Shown: one piece after another, positions 41,701-53,963 of the stretch
Layout of the letters: every line of letters begins with the position of its first letter
How positions within the stretch are numbered: the stretch's first letter is position 1
From: Exophiala sp. HKRS030
Taxonomy: Eukaryota; Ascomycota; Eurotiomycetes; Chaetothyriales; Herpotrichiellaceae
Assembly: GCA_023897205.1 (NCBI GenBank)
Contig: JAHWDD010000006.1
Location: 434,001-498,000, forward strand
DNA length: 64,000 bases
Direction: 5' to 3'
Program-made: the position numbers and the translations under genes
Notes under the pieces: generated by a model
The model's input: the letters and a program-made list of their open reading frames with translations, nothing else
Databases searched by the model: none
What the model was told of the DNA's origin: nothing

Positions 41701-42461
41701 TGTCGCGCCCCGATATAACACTGTACACCGACTCCACACCCAACGGGATCAAGATCTCCATCGCCCTCGAGGAGCTCGGCATCCCTTACAAGACCGAACA
41801 CATCAACATCTCGACCAACCGACAAAAGGAGCCCTGGTTTCTCGAAATCAACCCCAACGGCCGGATCACCGCACTGACGGATACATTCACCGATGGCCAA
41901 AAGATTCGCCTGTTCGAAGGGGGTAGCATCCTCACCTACCTGGCCGAGCAGTATGATACCGAGCACAAGATCAGTTTCCCCAAGGGTAGCCGCGAGCAGT
42001 ACGAGATGAACAATTGGCTGTTCTGGCAGAACGCCGGCCTGGGCCCGATGCAGGGTCAAGCGAACCACTTTGTACGCTATGCGCCGCAGAAGATCGAGTA
42101 CGGCATGACCAGATATGTCAACGAGACGAGGCGACTGTACGGCGTGCTGGACAAGCATCTGCAGTCCTCAAAGTCCGGGTTCATCGTGGGCGATCACATC
42201 TCGATCGCGGACATCACCACGATCGGATGGGTCATCTGGGCCGCTTGGGCCGGCGTGGACATCGACGAGTTCCCAACGCTGAAGAAGTGGGAGGAGATGA
42301 TGAGCCAGAGACCCGGTGTCAAGAAAGGTTGCGACGTGCCCAAGCCTTTGAACATCAAGGAGAGAATGAAGGATAAGAAGGCGCTCGAGGAGTATGCCCA
42401 GATGGCGAGCAAGTGGATCGTACAAGGGATGGAGGCCGACAAGAAGAAGCATGGACAGTAA
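41701..42461 (+). CDS. Glutathione S-transferase, Ure2p/YfcG-like
   Basis: The start at 41701 (ACACCATGTCG, strong context) gives 253 residues. The thioredoxin-like N-terminal domain begins DITLYTDSTPNGIKISIALE and contains the glutathione-binding EINPNGRITAL with the cis-proline block absent from this subgroup, then LFEGGSILTYLAEQY. The helical C-terminal domain has NWLFWQNAGLGPMQGQANHF and SGFIVGDHISIADITTIGWV, the latter the conserved N-capping motif. This matches the Ure2/YfcG-type transferases, often with disulfide-bond reductase activity. A longer in-frame start at 41580 (CTCATG, poor context) would add a 40-residue Ser/His-rich leader. Likely cytosolic redox or detoxification role. Confidence 0.88.
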
Positions 42462-45400
42462 CAAGCAGCGATCGAAAGACTTGGAGAGGAGCAGCCGACT
42501 CAGCTAGGCGTAGCAGCAAGTCGTGAGAACCAAATTGCACAACGTTTTCACTGGTGGTTTCTGTAGGGGTTTGGTGAGCAATTCGAAGAGCGTTTCTTAT
42601 CCCAGCGAATATCAACCTCGCAGGCAGACACCACTTGCTGGGCGAGTCATCGTATTGGCCATCCGCATGCTTCATTATTTTTGCTCGAGCCTGATGCGGT
42701 AGATACTGTCTTGAAATCGGAATTCTACAGCTTTGTTGGTTTCTTCTCTTGCATAATCGAAGCTCCAAACTTCCCGGCTGGATATCTCGGTGGTTGAGCT
42801 TTTCCCTGATTCAGTTTCAAGAGGTATTCACGAAGTCGCCGAGGAGACCGTGGTTGTAACCATGGGCCACCACAGTAGTCACACGAAAGGCCACGGGGAT
42901 TTCGTGGGGGTGATGCACAATGCGACCTTGCATGCGATGCCAGATGTTTTGTTACACAGCACCGCGTTGATTACGTTGTAAACACAATGGCCGAGACGGC
43001 TGCAGCCTTCTCCTTTCGTCGTTAGACATGGAACACGACGGGAGAGGTGCATTGTGATCGACGGGAAAGCATCAGAGACTCTCATGCGGAGCATGGCGTT
43101 CCACTTTCCGATCCAGGCAGGGAAAAGGTCTGTGACCCGTAGCTTGCAGCAGAGAACTTCTTGGGTGTCATTCACCAGAGGCTTTGGTGATACAGCCTGG
43201 TCCTAGTGTCTGCAGGATTGAAACCGTCCCTCCTCGTTGCAATGCGGCGCAAACCCAAGTGAGCTTCGGCATCAAGGATGATGGCTTGACGTCGAAGCTG
43301 CAAATGCACTTACCAGCGACACAGGAACCAATCGCACAGGGTGAGCTTCGAAGACGGCGACTTGCTTAGCCGATATTTTAAACAAGTATTCCACTGGGGC
43401 GCTTTCCAGTTGTGGAAAAGGTGTCATGCAGGAGACTTTCAGAGATCTCATTCACTCAAAACTCGCCTATGTTATCCCTTTGGACAAAAGCATGCTTGGG
43501 CATGGTAGATGACGGCTTGCTCAGTAAGCAAAGTTTATGTTGTACATTTTGTGGTTCTGCGAGTTCTGCAGAAGACGTTTCGGGAAGAGTACAAGGGTGA
43601 GGACTCTGAGTATCTACCAGTCATTGGGTAATTCTGGGTTGAGTTCACATGATTTCACTCCTGCGCCTGTGTTACCGCTCGACTGTCAAATCAATTTACC
43701 AGAACCAACATCACCCAAGGACGCGTATGCGTGAGGATGCTTCTCTTGATGTGGATGCTTAAATGGTGAAGTGTGCAGGTGCCCAAGCCCAAACTCTTAA
43801 CATTACTCACTCATATTCGAGTACATCTTCATGACGACATCGTAGACATCATAGAAGAGGCATTTGACTTTATTGATCTTCAACCACAAAGGAGCCCAAA
43901 AGTCTCTCGTTAAATCCGAGGATCTTTTGAGCGACTGAAGCGAAGCCTAGATAGGCGGAGGTTCGGGCGTGCATGTGTCAAGCGGCGACATTGTTGCTGT
44001 GGTGAATTATGAGTAACGGACGAGGTATTTTTTTCTTAACAAAAACCGGGATCGATAATTCCAATGAGGCGGTCCACGTCTGTGGAACTGACTGGTAACA
44101 TAACCCTCGTATTGCTTGGAAGCAGAACCGACAACTCGAGTAGCACGAATGAACCTCGGAGGGTTTTTCTTTTGCTACGAGAAGAAAAGCCGGGGAGTTT
44201 CAGGGTGTCTCAGTAATGATTCGGGTTGTGCCGGAAGACTGGACTTGGATCTCGTAAGATCGGAACTTCGTACAACAAACCACTACTTCGTACAGCACAA
44301 GCATAGTCCACGTGAACTCGGACACTCGTTCATACCGTCGACCGATGGCGTCCTCTATCTTGACCGGGTGACATACACACCCGAGAGGTTCAGGCAAAAA
44401 CATGATCAATCGACGCCTTCGCGATCCATTTCCACACCTTGGTTTCGTAACTCGTACTGTAAGAGTTCTGTCAAAAACGATCGAACGATGAACGATGAAC
44501 GAGAAACGATGTTGGCGAGGAATTTACGGACGAGTGACTCGTAAGGGTGTGTGTATGAGTAAGCTAGAGATGTCACTAGGCCTTATCCGTTGTAACCAGC
44601 ATGCAAGGTAGATCTTGACCATTGATACTTGTTAAAGGGGGGGCGCAGCGCTAACTCGGTAGGTACAAGCAACTCGCTACACAGTAAGGGAAGATCTAGT
44701 GTAGACTTGGCTGGCGCCCATAGTTTCGCCTACGATTATTAAGGGGGGAAGAGGCTCCTTGATTTGACAAGTTGAACTCCGTACAGTACACAGGAGAGAC
44801 CGTGATGACCTACACAATAAGTGATCGCAGGCAGTACTCTGTACAGTAATGATCGTTCATCCCACCAAAGATCCACTGTTCCAGACATTGAAAAATAGGA
44901 GGGTGTGAAAGGATCAGGTTGAGATCCTCGTCTTGCGAAGGTGAAACGAGGAGAAGGGGGTTGATCAAACGAACGATTGAAATGATTGTTTTGGACCCCA
45001 TGTAATTGTCTGGAATCAGAGCCCACACACACACACACCAGACGAAAGGGATGGGAAGGGAGAGCATCAGCACAACAAGGCAAAAAAAAGGGGTCACGCC
45101 TGATCAGCTGCCCACGAGGAGGCCTGAACATTTCTGACCCCCAAGATAGGAAGGGCGAGATTTGGGGTTGGTGATACTCCTGCAGTAAGTCATGAACATG
45201 AATGAATACGAGGCGGAGGAAAGTTCATCACAGTGTTGTGCTCTGCGATGAATGCCTCGCTGACCGCCCCCCGGAAAACTAATGTATGTGCTGTTCAAGT
45301 AAGAATCGCATGGGATGGGCCAAACGAGTCAACCCCGTACTGTTGGTGTGGGTGTGCCAGGCTGTCCTATCTGTCGGTTGGTAATTGAGGGAATGATGGC

Positions 45401-47258
45401 AAGAATCCATTAGTATGGTAGACGAAATTTGTTCAAGTGCAGTAATTTCCAAGCAGGATTGGAAATCAACCTTACACTAAGGTGAACATCAAATTCCGTT
45501 TGGAAGAAATACTCCATACGAATAATCCGTAAGCCAGTTTCGCCAAGGCCTTTATCGTACCATTAGGAATACGGAGTACCTAGGTAGTAATCAGCCTCGT
45601 GTCTACTGTGCATCACCTCAAGAACCAAAGCCACGGTCAAGATAGTAATCCATAATCCCAATTCATCACAATCGTTCTTCGTGAATTAATTGGCCGGGAT
45701 ACTCTGTTGGAAACCCCCCATGATTCCACCATTTCCTTACAAACGCAGCTTGCAAAACGCAAATTGTCCTGCCCTCACCGTCTTCGGGGATCAAAGTATT
45801 GGCCATTGACATTCTTGACACCGGAGCACTTTACGGGGAGTTTTGGAAGGCGTAACTATCCATGTGACTCACTCCCTTTCTTGAAAAAAAAAGGCTCATC
45901 TCGGTGCAAGCAGATTGTGAACATGGTGGATCTCCTACTGTAGATGTTGTCCAAGTGACCTTGTTGCCGCCGCCCGCAGGGACAATAAATTATCGTGTAC
46001 TCCATCAAAGAGGGTAAGAAAAACTTCATTGCTCCATACTCCGTGTCCGTACAGTTACTACAGCGCGAGGAAGGTGAGGAAAAGTCGGGTCCACGGAGTT
46101 TCCGACAATCGTTCTTGTACATACATACAGCCTGGGTATAGTGAAGTGTACGACTGTACCGTACTGTGAAGGGGTGTTCGGAGGGAAATCTTACGCCCCG
46201 GGCCCGAAAAGACGCGATGAGCTAAGCGGATGTTCCGTGGGAGGTCAGGTAAGGCCCAGTACCGTGACGGGACTAGTGGCACTAGCAGGCATGATTATTT
46301 GTGCACAAAAGTAAATAAACTGTAATGCCTAAATAATAAGCGGAGCATTTTTCGTCCGTAAGGCCCGATTCTCAAATTCCATATCCGTAGAGCCGGGTTT
46401 CGCGGGCGCGCTCTGGTCATCCAGTGGTCACCAGGGCACCATCCGTGCCTTGTGGTTGGTGCGCCAGCACCCAAAAAAATAAGAACAAAACTAGGGCCCA
46501 GCCAGAGATCTCTCGCACCAGCGTAAGGCCGATTCCGAGTTCCAAAGGGTTCTTTCAAGCACCACTTTAATTTTTTTCCCTCGTCAGGATGTACTCCGTA
46601 TCCGTACGTACTACCCAATTGCAGGGTGGAGATGGAAGGGGATTTGTGAAATTTGGGACATTCCATAGACGAGAGCAAGCAAAGCAACAAGCGAGAAATG
46701 AAAGGAAAAATCAACAACAAAATGTACTGCACAGGAGAGAAAACAGAGAGAAGTTTGTATGGGATCAAATAGTTATCAATTTTCAAGAGTATCCTCAACC
46801 TCTTATGGAGGGAGAACTAATGTGACAAAGAGTAGAGTCATAGAGAATCGTAGTCCAAGACAGCACAAAATGTTCCGTCCTCGAAATAAAACATCTTCAT
46901 CAATCAAATCAATCGTCAAGAGACCATCTCCAAACTCAAACTGCTTCCTCAGGCTGGTATATTTCATCCACGACTACTGAGGCGGGGGCAGTTGAGAGAT
47001 CGAATGTCTCCGATGTTGTGATGTTGATGATGATGTTTCCCGAAGATTTTGGCTCATCTTGCTCGATTCCTTTGTTTTGGGGAGTCCCATACCCAAAACT
47101 CTTTTTTTGTTTTGTTGTTGTTGAACAACACAATTCATCCAGAAGAAACACCATGCTCATTTTCCCAGGCCAAAAAAGACAAACCAAATGTTGAAACGCT
47201 TGGGTATCACACTCGCTAAAGTCGGGAGGAGTAATCGAGGGCGGTCAGCGAACCTGCT
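42462..47258. other. Gene-poor region, 4.8 kb
   Basis: No gene supported. Visible items are a 40-codon frame at 43509-43631 with coding-like composition, a (CA) repeat at 45024-45038, ACTCCGTA-type words at 44776-44783, 45570-45578 and 46592-46600, and a 167-codon minus-strand frame at 46.3-46.8 kb without domain content. No intact transposase or terminal repeats were found. Confidence 0.5.
45024..45038. repeat. (CA)7 microsatellite
   Basis: Alternating CA in intergenic DNA. Confidence 0.7.
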
Positions 47259-47939
47259 CTAGTAGGCAGCGATTATCGTCGGCTGTTGCCTCGATGGTAG
47301 GTAGAAGCCTTCTTGTTCAAAGGCTTGCGACTCTGTGGGTGATAACGAAGACGCCTCCTTGGCGTCGTAGTATGATGTCGTGGCGATGGCTTGTCTTTGC
47401 TTCTCGCTCAGGGCCTCGACCATTGGCGTGGGTGGTGAGGGTGGCATGTGTTCATCCTCATCTGAATCCGAAGACGAGTCCGTGTCGAGGCTGAGTTCTG
47501 GTGGTGAGTGTCGAGAGGCGGTGCGAGTGAGCGTGAGATCCTCCTCGTCGTCTTCCATGTCTGAGTCGACTTCCACGGCTGTGATTTCAGCCTCGTCCTC
47601 TGACTCCTCCTCCTCAACTTCTTCGGGGATAGTGTCGACGTGCTTTGGCGTCTCCTCCTCTTCCGTCGATGATGAACCGTTGACGATGTTGTTGAACCAC
47701 CGCTCTTGCTCCTGCTCGGCGTTGGCGAGGTCGAGCATCAGAGAGTCGAGCATGTTGGCGTGTCCGACCAAGAGGCGGAGGTCGTGATCAGGCCGGGCAG
47801 CCTCGCGAGAGAGCTTGCCGCGGGCACTGTGGGCGAGGAAGTAGGTCTGAGTAATGCTCATCTTCTGCTTCTTCTGTGGTCGTGTGTAGATGGAGTTTGG
47901 TTTCGCTGAAGCAGCGTCGGCGAAAGTGAGGGAAGGCAT
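47259..47939 (-). CDS. Conserved acidic fungal protein of unknown function
   Basis: The single-exon product has 226 residues. The N-terminal block (RPQKKQKMSITQTYFLAHSA, then RGKLSREAARPDHDLRLLVG and HANMLDSLMLDLANAEQEQE) looks strongly conserved and is, as I recall, shared by many Pezizomycotina proteins without a named function. The middle is highly acidic (PEEVEEEESEDEAEI; DSDMEDDEEDL; DTDSSSDSDEDEH) and the C-terminus carries SYYDAKEASSLSPTESQAFE. No membrane segment or catalytic motif. A nuclear or cell-cycle link is sometimes suggested for such proteins, but that is guesswork here. It is the only convincing gene in an 11-kb gene-poor block. Confidence 0.75.
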   Translation of the reverse strand: MPSLTFADAASAKPNSIYTRPQKKQKMSITQTYFLAHSARGKLSREAARPDHDLRLLVGHANMLDSLMLDLANAEQEQERWFNNIVNGSSSTEEEETPKHVDTIPEEVEEEESEDEAEITAVEVDSDMEDDEEDLTLTRTASRHSPPELSLDTDSSSDSDEDEHMPPSPPTPMVEALSEKQRQAIATTSYYDAKEASSLSPTESQAFEQEGFYLPSRQQPTIIAAY

Positions 47940-50900
47940 TTTTGGTTGGGTATTTCTGAGTCACTTGCTCTGGTTTGCCTTGGTTGGGTGGGTACGGCGA
48001 GATACTATGGAGGTTGTCTTGTTGGTGGAAGGCTATCAGCACATTTGTCTAGGAGACTTGTTCAGTTGTTTCTTCCTATACTTGATGGTTGTTTTATATC
48101 TTGTGTGTGTATATTGTGTGGAGGGAGAGAGGAAGCTGTGATTCCGAATGAGGGTGGACGAGTTCTTTTGTAAACGCACGGGCTGGAGTGTAAGATGGTC
48201 CTAACGTTTAGTTGACATGGATGGATTGAAAGGTGCCTGAGTAAGAAGCGTAAAGGCCGAGTACCCACTCTCACTTTCGCGCGGACACCCCTGTCATGCA
48301 CCGACCCCCCCTGCTCGGATTGTGGATTGTCCTCGTAAACCCGAAGCCGCCACGGTCGTACTTGGGTGTGCGGCGGTGTTACCATCTATCCGTGTTCGAT
48401 GACCCTCTTCGCTCAGCAAAGGCTGAGAAATCCTTGCAGCTTGGGATGACGCTCCCAAAGACTAATCCCCGGGCGGGACGCCTGCCCATCTCGGCCGTTT
48501 CGTGCGTTCGGCTGCCTGAAGCGTCCGTTGCTGTGACTCTTTTTTTCTCGTTGCTGGTAAACTCGTCCTCGGAGGGTTTTCGTCCATCCCTCGCACTGTC
48601 CTCGTACAGTACAGAAACACTGCCCCGGCCACGGCTCGCGTTTACATCCGAGAAGAGGTAAGCCTGTCCTCTCTGCCTCCCTCGCTCGTCCTTGGTCCTT
48701 TGTCCACAAATACGAATTCCACCACAAAGCTGATCTTACTCTTACGGCATCATGGCTTTCTAATCTAATCATTGGTTACTTCGAATTCAAAAGCCTAGAT
48801 TTTTTACTTTTCTCTCTCGTTATTTCCATGGGGTTATGGTTAGTCCGTCACCCCGTCTATACAAGGAAAGTGATGACTCTCTGGCGCTGTCTGCATGTCC
48901 ATTATGGAGTCAGTATCTACTCCAGCAGACATGTGCAGCAATATTGTTGATTGTCAATAGACAGGTCTAGGGGGGGAAAGATTACTGCCACTACTGCTCG
49001 CAGGGCTGAATCATTATTATTGCTGAGAAATTCAAACATTTCGGCTGCCAAATACATTCCAATAGTGACCCCCACACTGCATTTTAAGCTACTACTACAA
49101 AGTCGTGTGGTTTGTCAGTTGCAGTACTGACAGCATATGTGACTCCTTGCCATTCTATCGTTGTCCACCATTGGAAATCCATCTTGGTAATCCAATGCTT
49201 GATGACCTCTGGCCAGCCAACAAAGGTGGTTTTTTTTTTCAGCTTGCTCTCGTAATCCGAACATCTCGCTGTTTTTTTGTCAATACATATTATTACCACA
49301 AGTATCGTCCTGGTCGACCAACAGATGAATAGCCCAGCTCATTGTTTGCAAAGTCATTATTGTACGAAGCAAGCCTAGAATGAGCAACGCCTTCCGGAAA
49401 CATAGAGTTCCAGCCCTCGTGTACGCTGACGACTTACGGTAAGTGTTCACAGCAGAGGAAAAAAGTCAGCCTTGGAATTATGCAAGCCACACATCGACCG
49501 CAACGTGTCCAGTGCTTGGGGAGGAATACGATTACGATAGTGCGGATGTTTACTTTTCGTTAGGTAGTGGCCAAAGCGTCTTGCTGCTGGGCAAGAAATA
49601 TTGGGTGATAAATTGACGCCTAGAACATCCATGGAATCAACCGTTTCAGGCTCGATCCCCCGCCTATAGATCTCGGCTTGCAGCCTACAAGCCCTTAAAA
49701 CTCCCAAGGTCATACCACTTGAAACCCGCGCCTGGAGTTTACAGTCCCTGATCCCCGGGCATGTCAAGCTTGATTTCCTCCGTACCCCGACTTGTGGTTT
49801 CGCAACTCACATACGTTTCCGTTCTGTCTTGTCGAAATTCGTGGTCCGACGATGGCTGAGTTTGTCTTGGAATCATGTCTGCCTGTGAAATGGAGCATCT
49901 GATAATCTGTTAACGGGCCATGGCATTGCGCGATCATCAGGTCACCGCCCCCCTCATGGGCGTCGTGTTCGCTTCTCGCATTCGCATTCGTATTTCACGG
50001 GACAGCAAGTTACTGTGCAGTACAACAGTAACAGGGATGCCAATACGAAATAGCAACTCGTATCCCGTACCTGCGGCCTGAAACTGGTCCCAGGCCGCGA
50101 GCGAGATTGCACATGTCATTGGACAAGATAGCTTAGGGTTAACGTTATGCCCGTAAGGATAGTTCAGAAGTTTCTGAACACGCCCCGACCGACTCGGAGC
50201 TGTTGCACAAATTCCATCCGACTCTGCTAACGGCCGGACGGACTCGATAGTTGTGCACTACCGCAAGTGGTCTAGCTTCAGACGCCGGTTGCATAAACCT
50301 TGTCCTTTGGCCTCGGGCTTTAGGAATTGTTCACGCCCGATCCACAAAGTCCACAGGTCCGTGAGTGATGACTCGACGACCGAGTTCGTCCGGGGTTTAT
50401 GCACATCGTGTCGTCACCAATTAGCAACAGTAGATGGGTTTTGACCGGAAATAATGTCTCAATCATTATGTCCATAACCTTACTTGTACAGTAGGTAGTT
50501 TTTACGGTGTACGAAGGAGTTATGTTCACTCTCTACGAGATACGTTCCTACCTACCTAGTCACCGAAAGAAACCCCCATGTTCTGTTTGTCCTCGTGCTC
50601 GATTGTGTACACATACCGCAAAATGTCATGCGACTACAATCAGACAATGATAACACCAATTCTTGTGCATGGTCATATTTGCACATACCAGGTACTCCGT
50701 ACTGTAACCCCGTACTCGTATTCTGGCAGAGCATCCCAACTAGGAAACCGGCACAAAATTCTTTTCATTATTATCACAGGACCTCCCTTTACAGTACTAT
50801 GCGTTGGCCGTCGGGGAAAAAGGTATTCGTGGTACGACTCATTGCGAATGAGTCGAATGATTTTGACCCCCACTACTCCGTAGATGCAGCAACATGTCCT

Positions 50901-52947
50901 CCTGCGCCCGCTTCTGAAACCATGGTTCAAACACCAAACGTGGCTTGTTGTTGTTGTTGTGTGTTTTTTTGGTTACTCGCAAATCGATCTCAATCAGGCA
51001 AGAGGGTCCTGGAGACGGGCGAGAAATCGCTGGTGCCTGAGTCAGAAACGCGGGCTGGCGGTGGCTTTGAGATCTTTGTTGCAACACTAGAGGCCGCTAC
51101 TTTTCCCGCCCGACTACGGCTTTCTCGATGCGGCAACCTTCTCGAAGTCGCCAAATCAAGGAAGTGGAGTGTCCGGGAACGAAGGGCTGTGATTGAACGC
51201 CCTGTGGGTGTCTAGTTGTACTTTGGTCTTCTCAGCCCCTCGAACCAACCGCAGACGGGCTGGTACTTTTCTTAGATCTGCCATGTGCCCCCGAAGCGAA
51301 CTCGTCCGGCGTATTCGCGAAACTCGCACTCCTTACGATATTCGTATTGGCACTTGGCTTCCCCAGATTTGACGGTGGCTGTGAAGCGCGGCATAGGTCC
51401 CTTCGCAGCCATGGCGTTTGATTGCCCAGGCAAAGGCCCCCCTTTTATTGATTAACGCCTGGAAAAAAAGGTTCGCCATGATTGTTGCATACACGCACTC
51501 ACTCAAGTAGCCAAGGGCTTGGGAATGGACCTGCACTCGTACTCGTTTTCCTGCCTGTACTTGGCGAATGGCTTGAGCTGTCAGGTCGAGCACAAGATAA
51601 TCAGATGCCCAGAGGGGACAAGAAACCCCGACCGTGGCATCGACACATGTGGCATACACACAAGAGTACTGACCCAGAGTTGTAGCTCGGTTTCATGTGC
51701 GGCCAGTAAAGCGGCCCTGGGTTCCACGAGGAGCTGAATTCGGTGTGGTGTTGCGCTTCCACACCTGATTTGTCAACCCACCATATCAGGCCGCCTCAGA
51801 ATTGTTGCTGCCTCACTAGGCACCCAACATCGTGGGTCGACCGAACATCGGACGAAACACATCATTGGAGGTCGTCCTGAATGCTCTCCTCCTCTGCTTA
51901 CTGTACATGATTGTTGATCATGTATTTTGGCCCCCTAGGATTCGCTGCTTTATTGCATTCTGACAAGTACTGTGCGGATGAGCAACACCAAGCACCATGC
52001 TGACGGGCACGCACCAAAAGTCCCAGTAGCACCACTTGTCTGAGTGGAGCATCACACAGTTTTTTATCAGAAATCATTTCTGAGGTGGCTCCGAGATTGG
52101 GTGCGAGGCCCTTGATTATTTACCTGCTCCCAGAAACCTGCGACCAGTAAGAGGGGCCCATTAATTGGTATTCAACGGAAGTGCTGACTCCTGGAGCACG
52201 GTCAGGGATACTTGCTGACCCCTTCTACCGGATCTAGTACACAACATACCTCTGTGGGTGTGCTCGTGTTCGTTCAAGAGCTTCAGGCATACCCGAATTC
52301 CAGACCGTTGGAATTGCCCACCAAAGTACAAGGATTCGAATCCTTCCTTGGTCAGCAAAGAAAGCCCAACCACGGATTGAAACAGCAGCCCTGCATTGGG
52401 CACATGGTCAGAACTGTCCACTCGCAGAGCCGCACATTTTTAAGCGATATGGTACCGGTGAGCTTCACTCATGTCGATATAGCCAGTTGGAAGCGTCCCC
52501 GAGCTCGCACGCTTCAAGATCCCATTGCTGATTTTCCTTTTCTGGCAGGAATCAAATGCATCCTTCTCAAGCTTACACCGTCAAGATTACTGATTGTCCC
52601 GAGGTCATGGTCACGGTTGCTGAGCCCGGCAACTAAATCATAACGAGGTAGCTGGCTAGGTAAGTAACGAGGGGACGACTTCCTGCTCCTCTCGCACGCA
52701 TGTATCGTCGATCATCAGCAGGACCATCAGAGTCCTAGACTCCCAACACCCTTCGAGCATGTACTTTTGTACCGGATCCATTAACACTAATTCCGTGTTG
52801 CTGGCGCGAATGGACACCTTCATCAGCACCCCATCGCGGCGCCACGGACTGATATTCCGCACCCTCATCTGTGATACGATACCATCTTCACAGAACCACC
52901 CTCACGTTGCTTACCTGGGTCCTTCTGTAATATGTGACTTCATTTAG
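47940..52947. other. Gene-poor region, 5 kb
   Basis: Many short frames on both strands (for example 49.4-49.8 minus, 50.6-51.2 plus, 52.2-52.6 plus, 52.66-52.87 minus) but none with a domain, consistent splicing or good start. TACTCCGTA words lie at 50693-50701 and 50874-50882. An 8-bp inverted pair GTTCAGAA/TTCTGAAC sits near 50162-50179. Possibly decayed genes or mobile-element remnants, but nothing identifiable. Confidence 0.45.
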
Positions 52948-53320
52948 ACCGAGCAGTCTGGTGCACCAGAAAATGAGATCTCGATCCCAAATGCGGAGAT
53001 TTCGTCTGATAAGAATGGCTCATGTGAGTTACTTTCTCAAGCACAACGGGAAGGGCGACTGGAAGTCTTTACCAACCGCCAGCGATGCTGTGATGAAGAG
53101 CAACCATTCATCATAACATGTCCTTGTGAGAAGGGCAATCCCCCTCTCTTCGCACCTTATACAAACAAGAATGGACCGGTAAGTTGTCAAAATATCATTG
53201 AGAGGAGTAACAAGCTTGAATTGGTGACCTGTGTGTCCCCCTTGGCTGACTATATATTGATACATCTTTCGCGCAATACAAATGCAGCAGAGTTTTTCTT
53301 TTGGTCTTCCCGCCATCTGA
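52948..53320 (+). CDS. 3' part of an uncharacterised gene (two exons)
   Basis: From a TTTAG acceptor at 52947 an open stretch of 77 codons runs to a canonical GTAAGT donor at 53179; a 109-bp intron with a CTGAC branch and TGCAG acceptor leads to an 11-codon final exon ending GLPAI. Coding-like blocks include CELLSQAQREGRLEVFTNRQ and EEQPFIITCPCEKGNPPLFA, then PYTNKNGP|QSFSFGLPAI. The cysteine spacing CC ... CPC hints at a disulfide or metal site. No in-frame ATG is present, so at least one upstream exon is missing or destroyed. Candidate live or decayed gene of unknown family. Confidence 0.35.
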
Positions 53321-53404
53321 AACCAGAATGCTATTGGCTATTTACATGTTGATGAAAACAACTTCCACCCAGCATCGGGATGATCAAAGCTCGTCAGGGT
53401 CATT

Positions 53405-53963
53405 CTAGTATTGTCGAGCAGCCTGTTGGCAGGCCTTGAGTTGTTCGAGGTACCAGCCACAGATTGTCATGTTGCCCTGGTTTTGGTTCATGCAGTCGGT
53501 GAAGCTCTTGATGTCGGAGGCGCAAGGACCGGTAGCTTCGGCGGACGAGGTCTGGTTGTACAGTCTGTTGTCCATCGCATTTCCGGTTTGTGCATAGGCA
53601 TCGGTGGGTTGCTGTTGTTGCTCGACCGGGGCAGAGGAACCGCCGCCGAAGAATCCGCCGATGGCGTGGCCAATTGAGGATCCGACTGCAACACCACTAT
53701 GAGACCGCATCGTCAGTAACAAAGATTATCTCATCAACTGGTCAAGAAAGAACTTACGCTGCAGTGCTTGCCATCTGGCCGAACAGACCGGGTCCTTGTG
53801 AGGCCTGAGCCGGAGGAGCATGGGCTTGCTGAGCAGGTGCCGTGGGAGCGGTCGACATGGGTCGGTGTTGTTGCTGCTGTGGCGCGGCAGCCCGAGGTGC
53901 TGAAGCCGTAGGCCTCGACGGGGCCGATCGGGAAGGTCCTGCACCACCACGAGAACGAGGCAT
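53405..53963 (-). CDS. MIX17: Mix17/CHCHD2-CHCHD10-like mitochondrial protein
   Basis: Exons 53758-53963 and 53405-53696 (61-bp intron, GTAAGT donor, CTGAC branch) give 165 residues. A basic, Pro/Ala/Gln-rich N-terminus (MPRSRGGAGPSRSAP) acts as a mitochondrial targeting sequence; a Gly-rich hydrophobic stretch follows (GVAVGSSIGHAIGGFFGG, about 70-87), then a CHCH domain with twin CX9C motifs, C127/C137 and C148/C158. This is the layout of yeast Mix17 and human CHCHD2/CHCHD10, imported into the intermembrane space by Mia40-driven oxidation and linked to respiratory chain and cristae function. Length and motif order match the family. Confidence 0.92.

Noticed and set aside
41571..42158. A 195-codon minus-strand frame
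   Set aside because: Antisense shadow of the glutathione transferase gene.
46295..46798. A 167-codon minus-strand hydrophobic frame
   Set aside because: No good start and no recognisable family; openness may come from base composition.
50162..50179. GTTCAGAA-GT-TTCTGAAC inverted pair resembling a heat-shock element
   Set aside because: No gene lies nearby and one such element is expected by chance in this length of sequence.
50291..50401. Inverted GCATAAACC/GGTTTATGC pair as a miniature transposon
   Set aside because: Only nine-base arms, no target-site duplication and no second copy seen in the window.
50595..51215. A 206-codon plus-strand frame
   Set aside because: Non-ATG start, poly-Cys/Val from a TTG repeat, no domain, overlapped by other frames.
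52325..52345. A tRNA T-arm-like GGATTCGAATCC sequence
   Set aside because: No matching D-arm, anticodon stem or acceptor stem could be folded around it.
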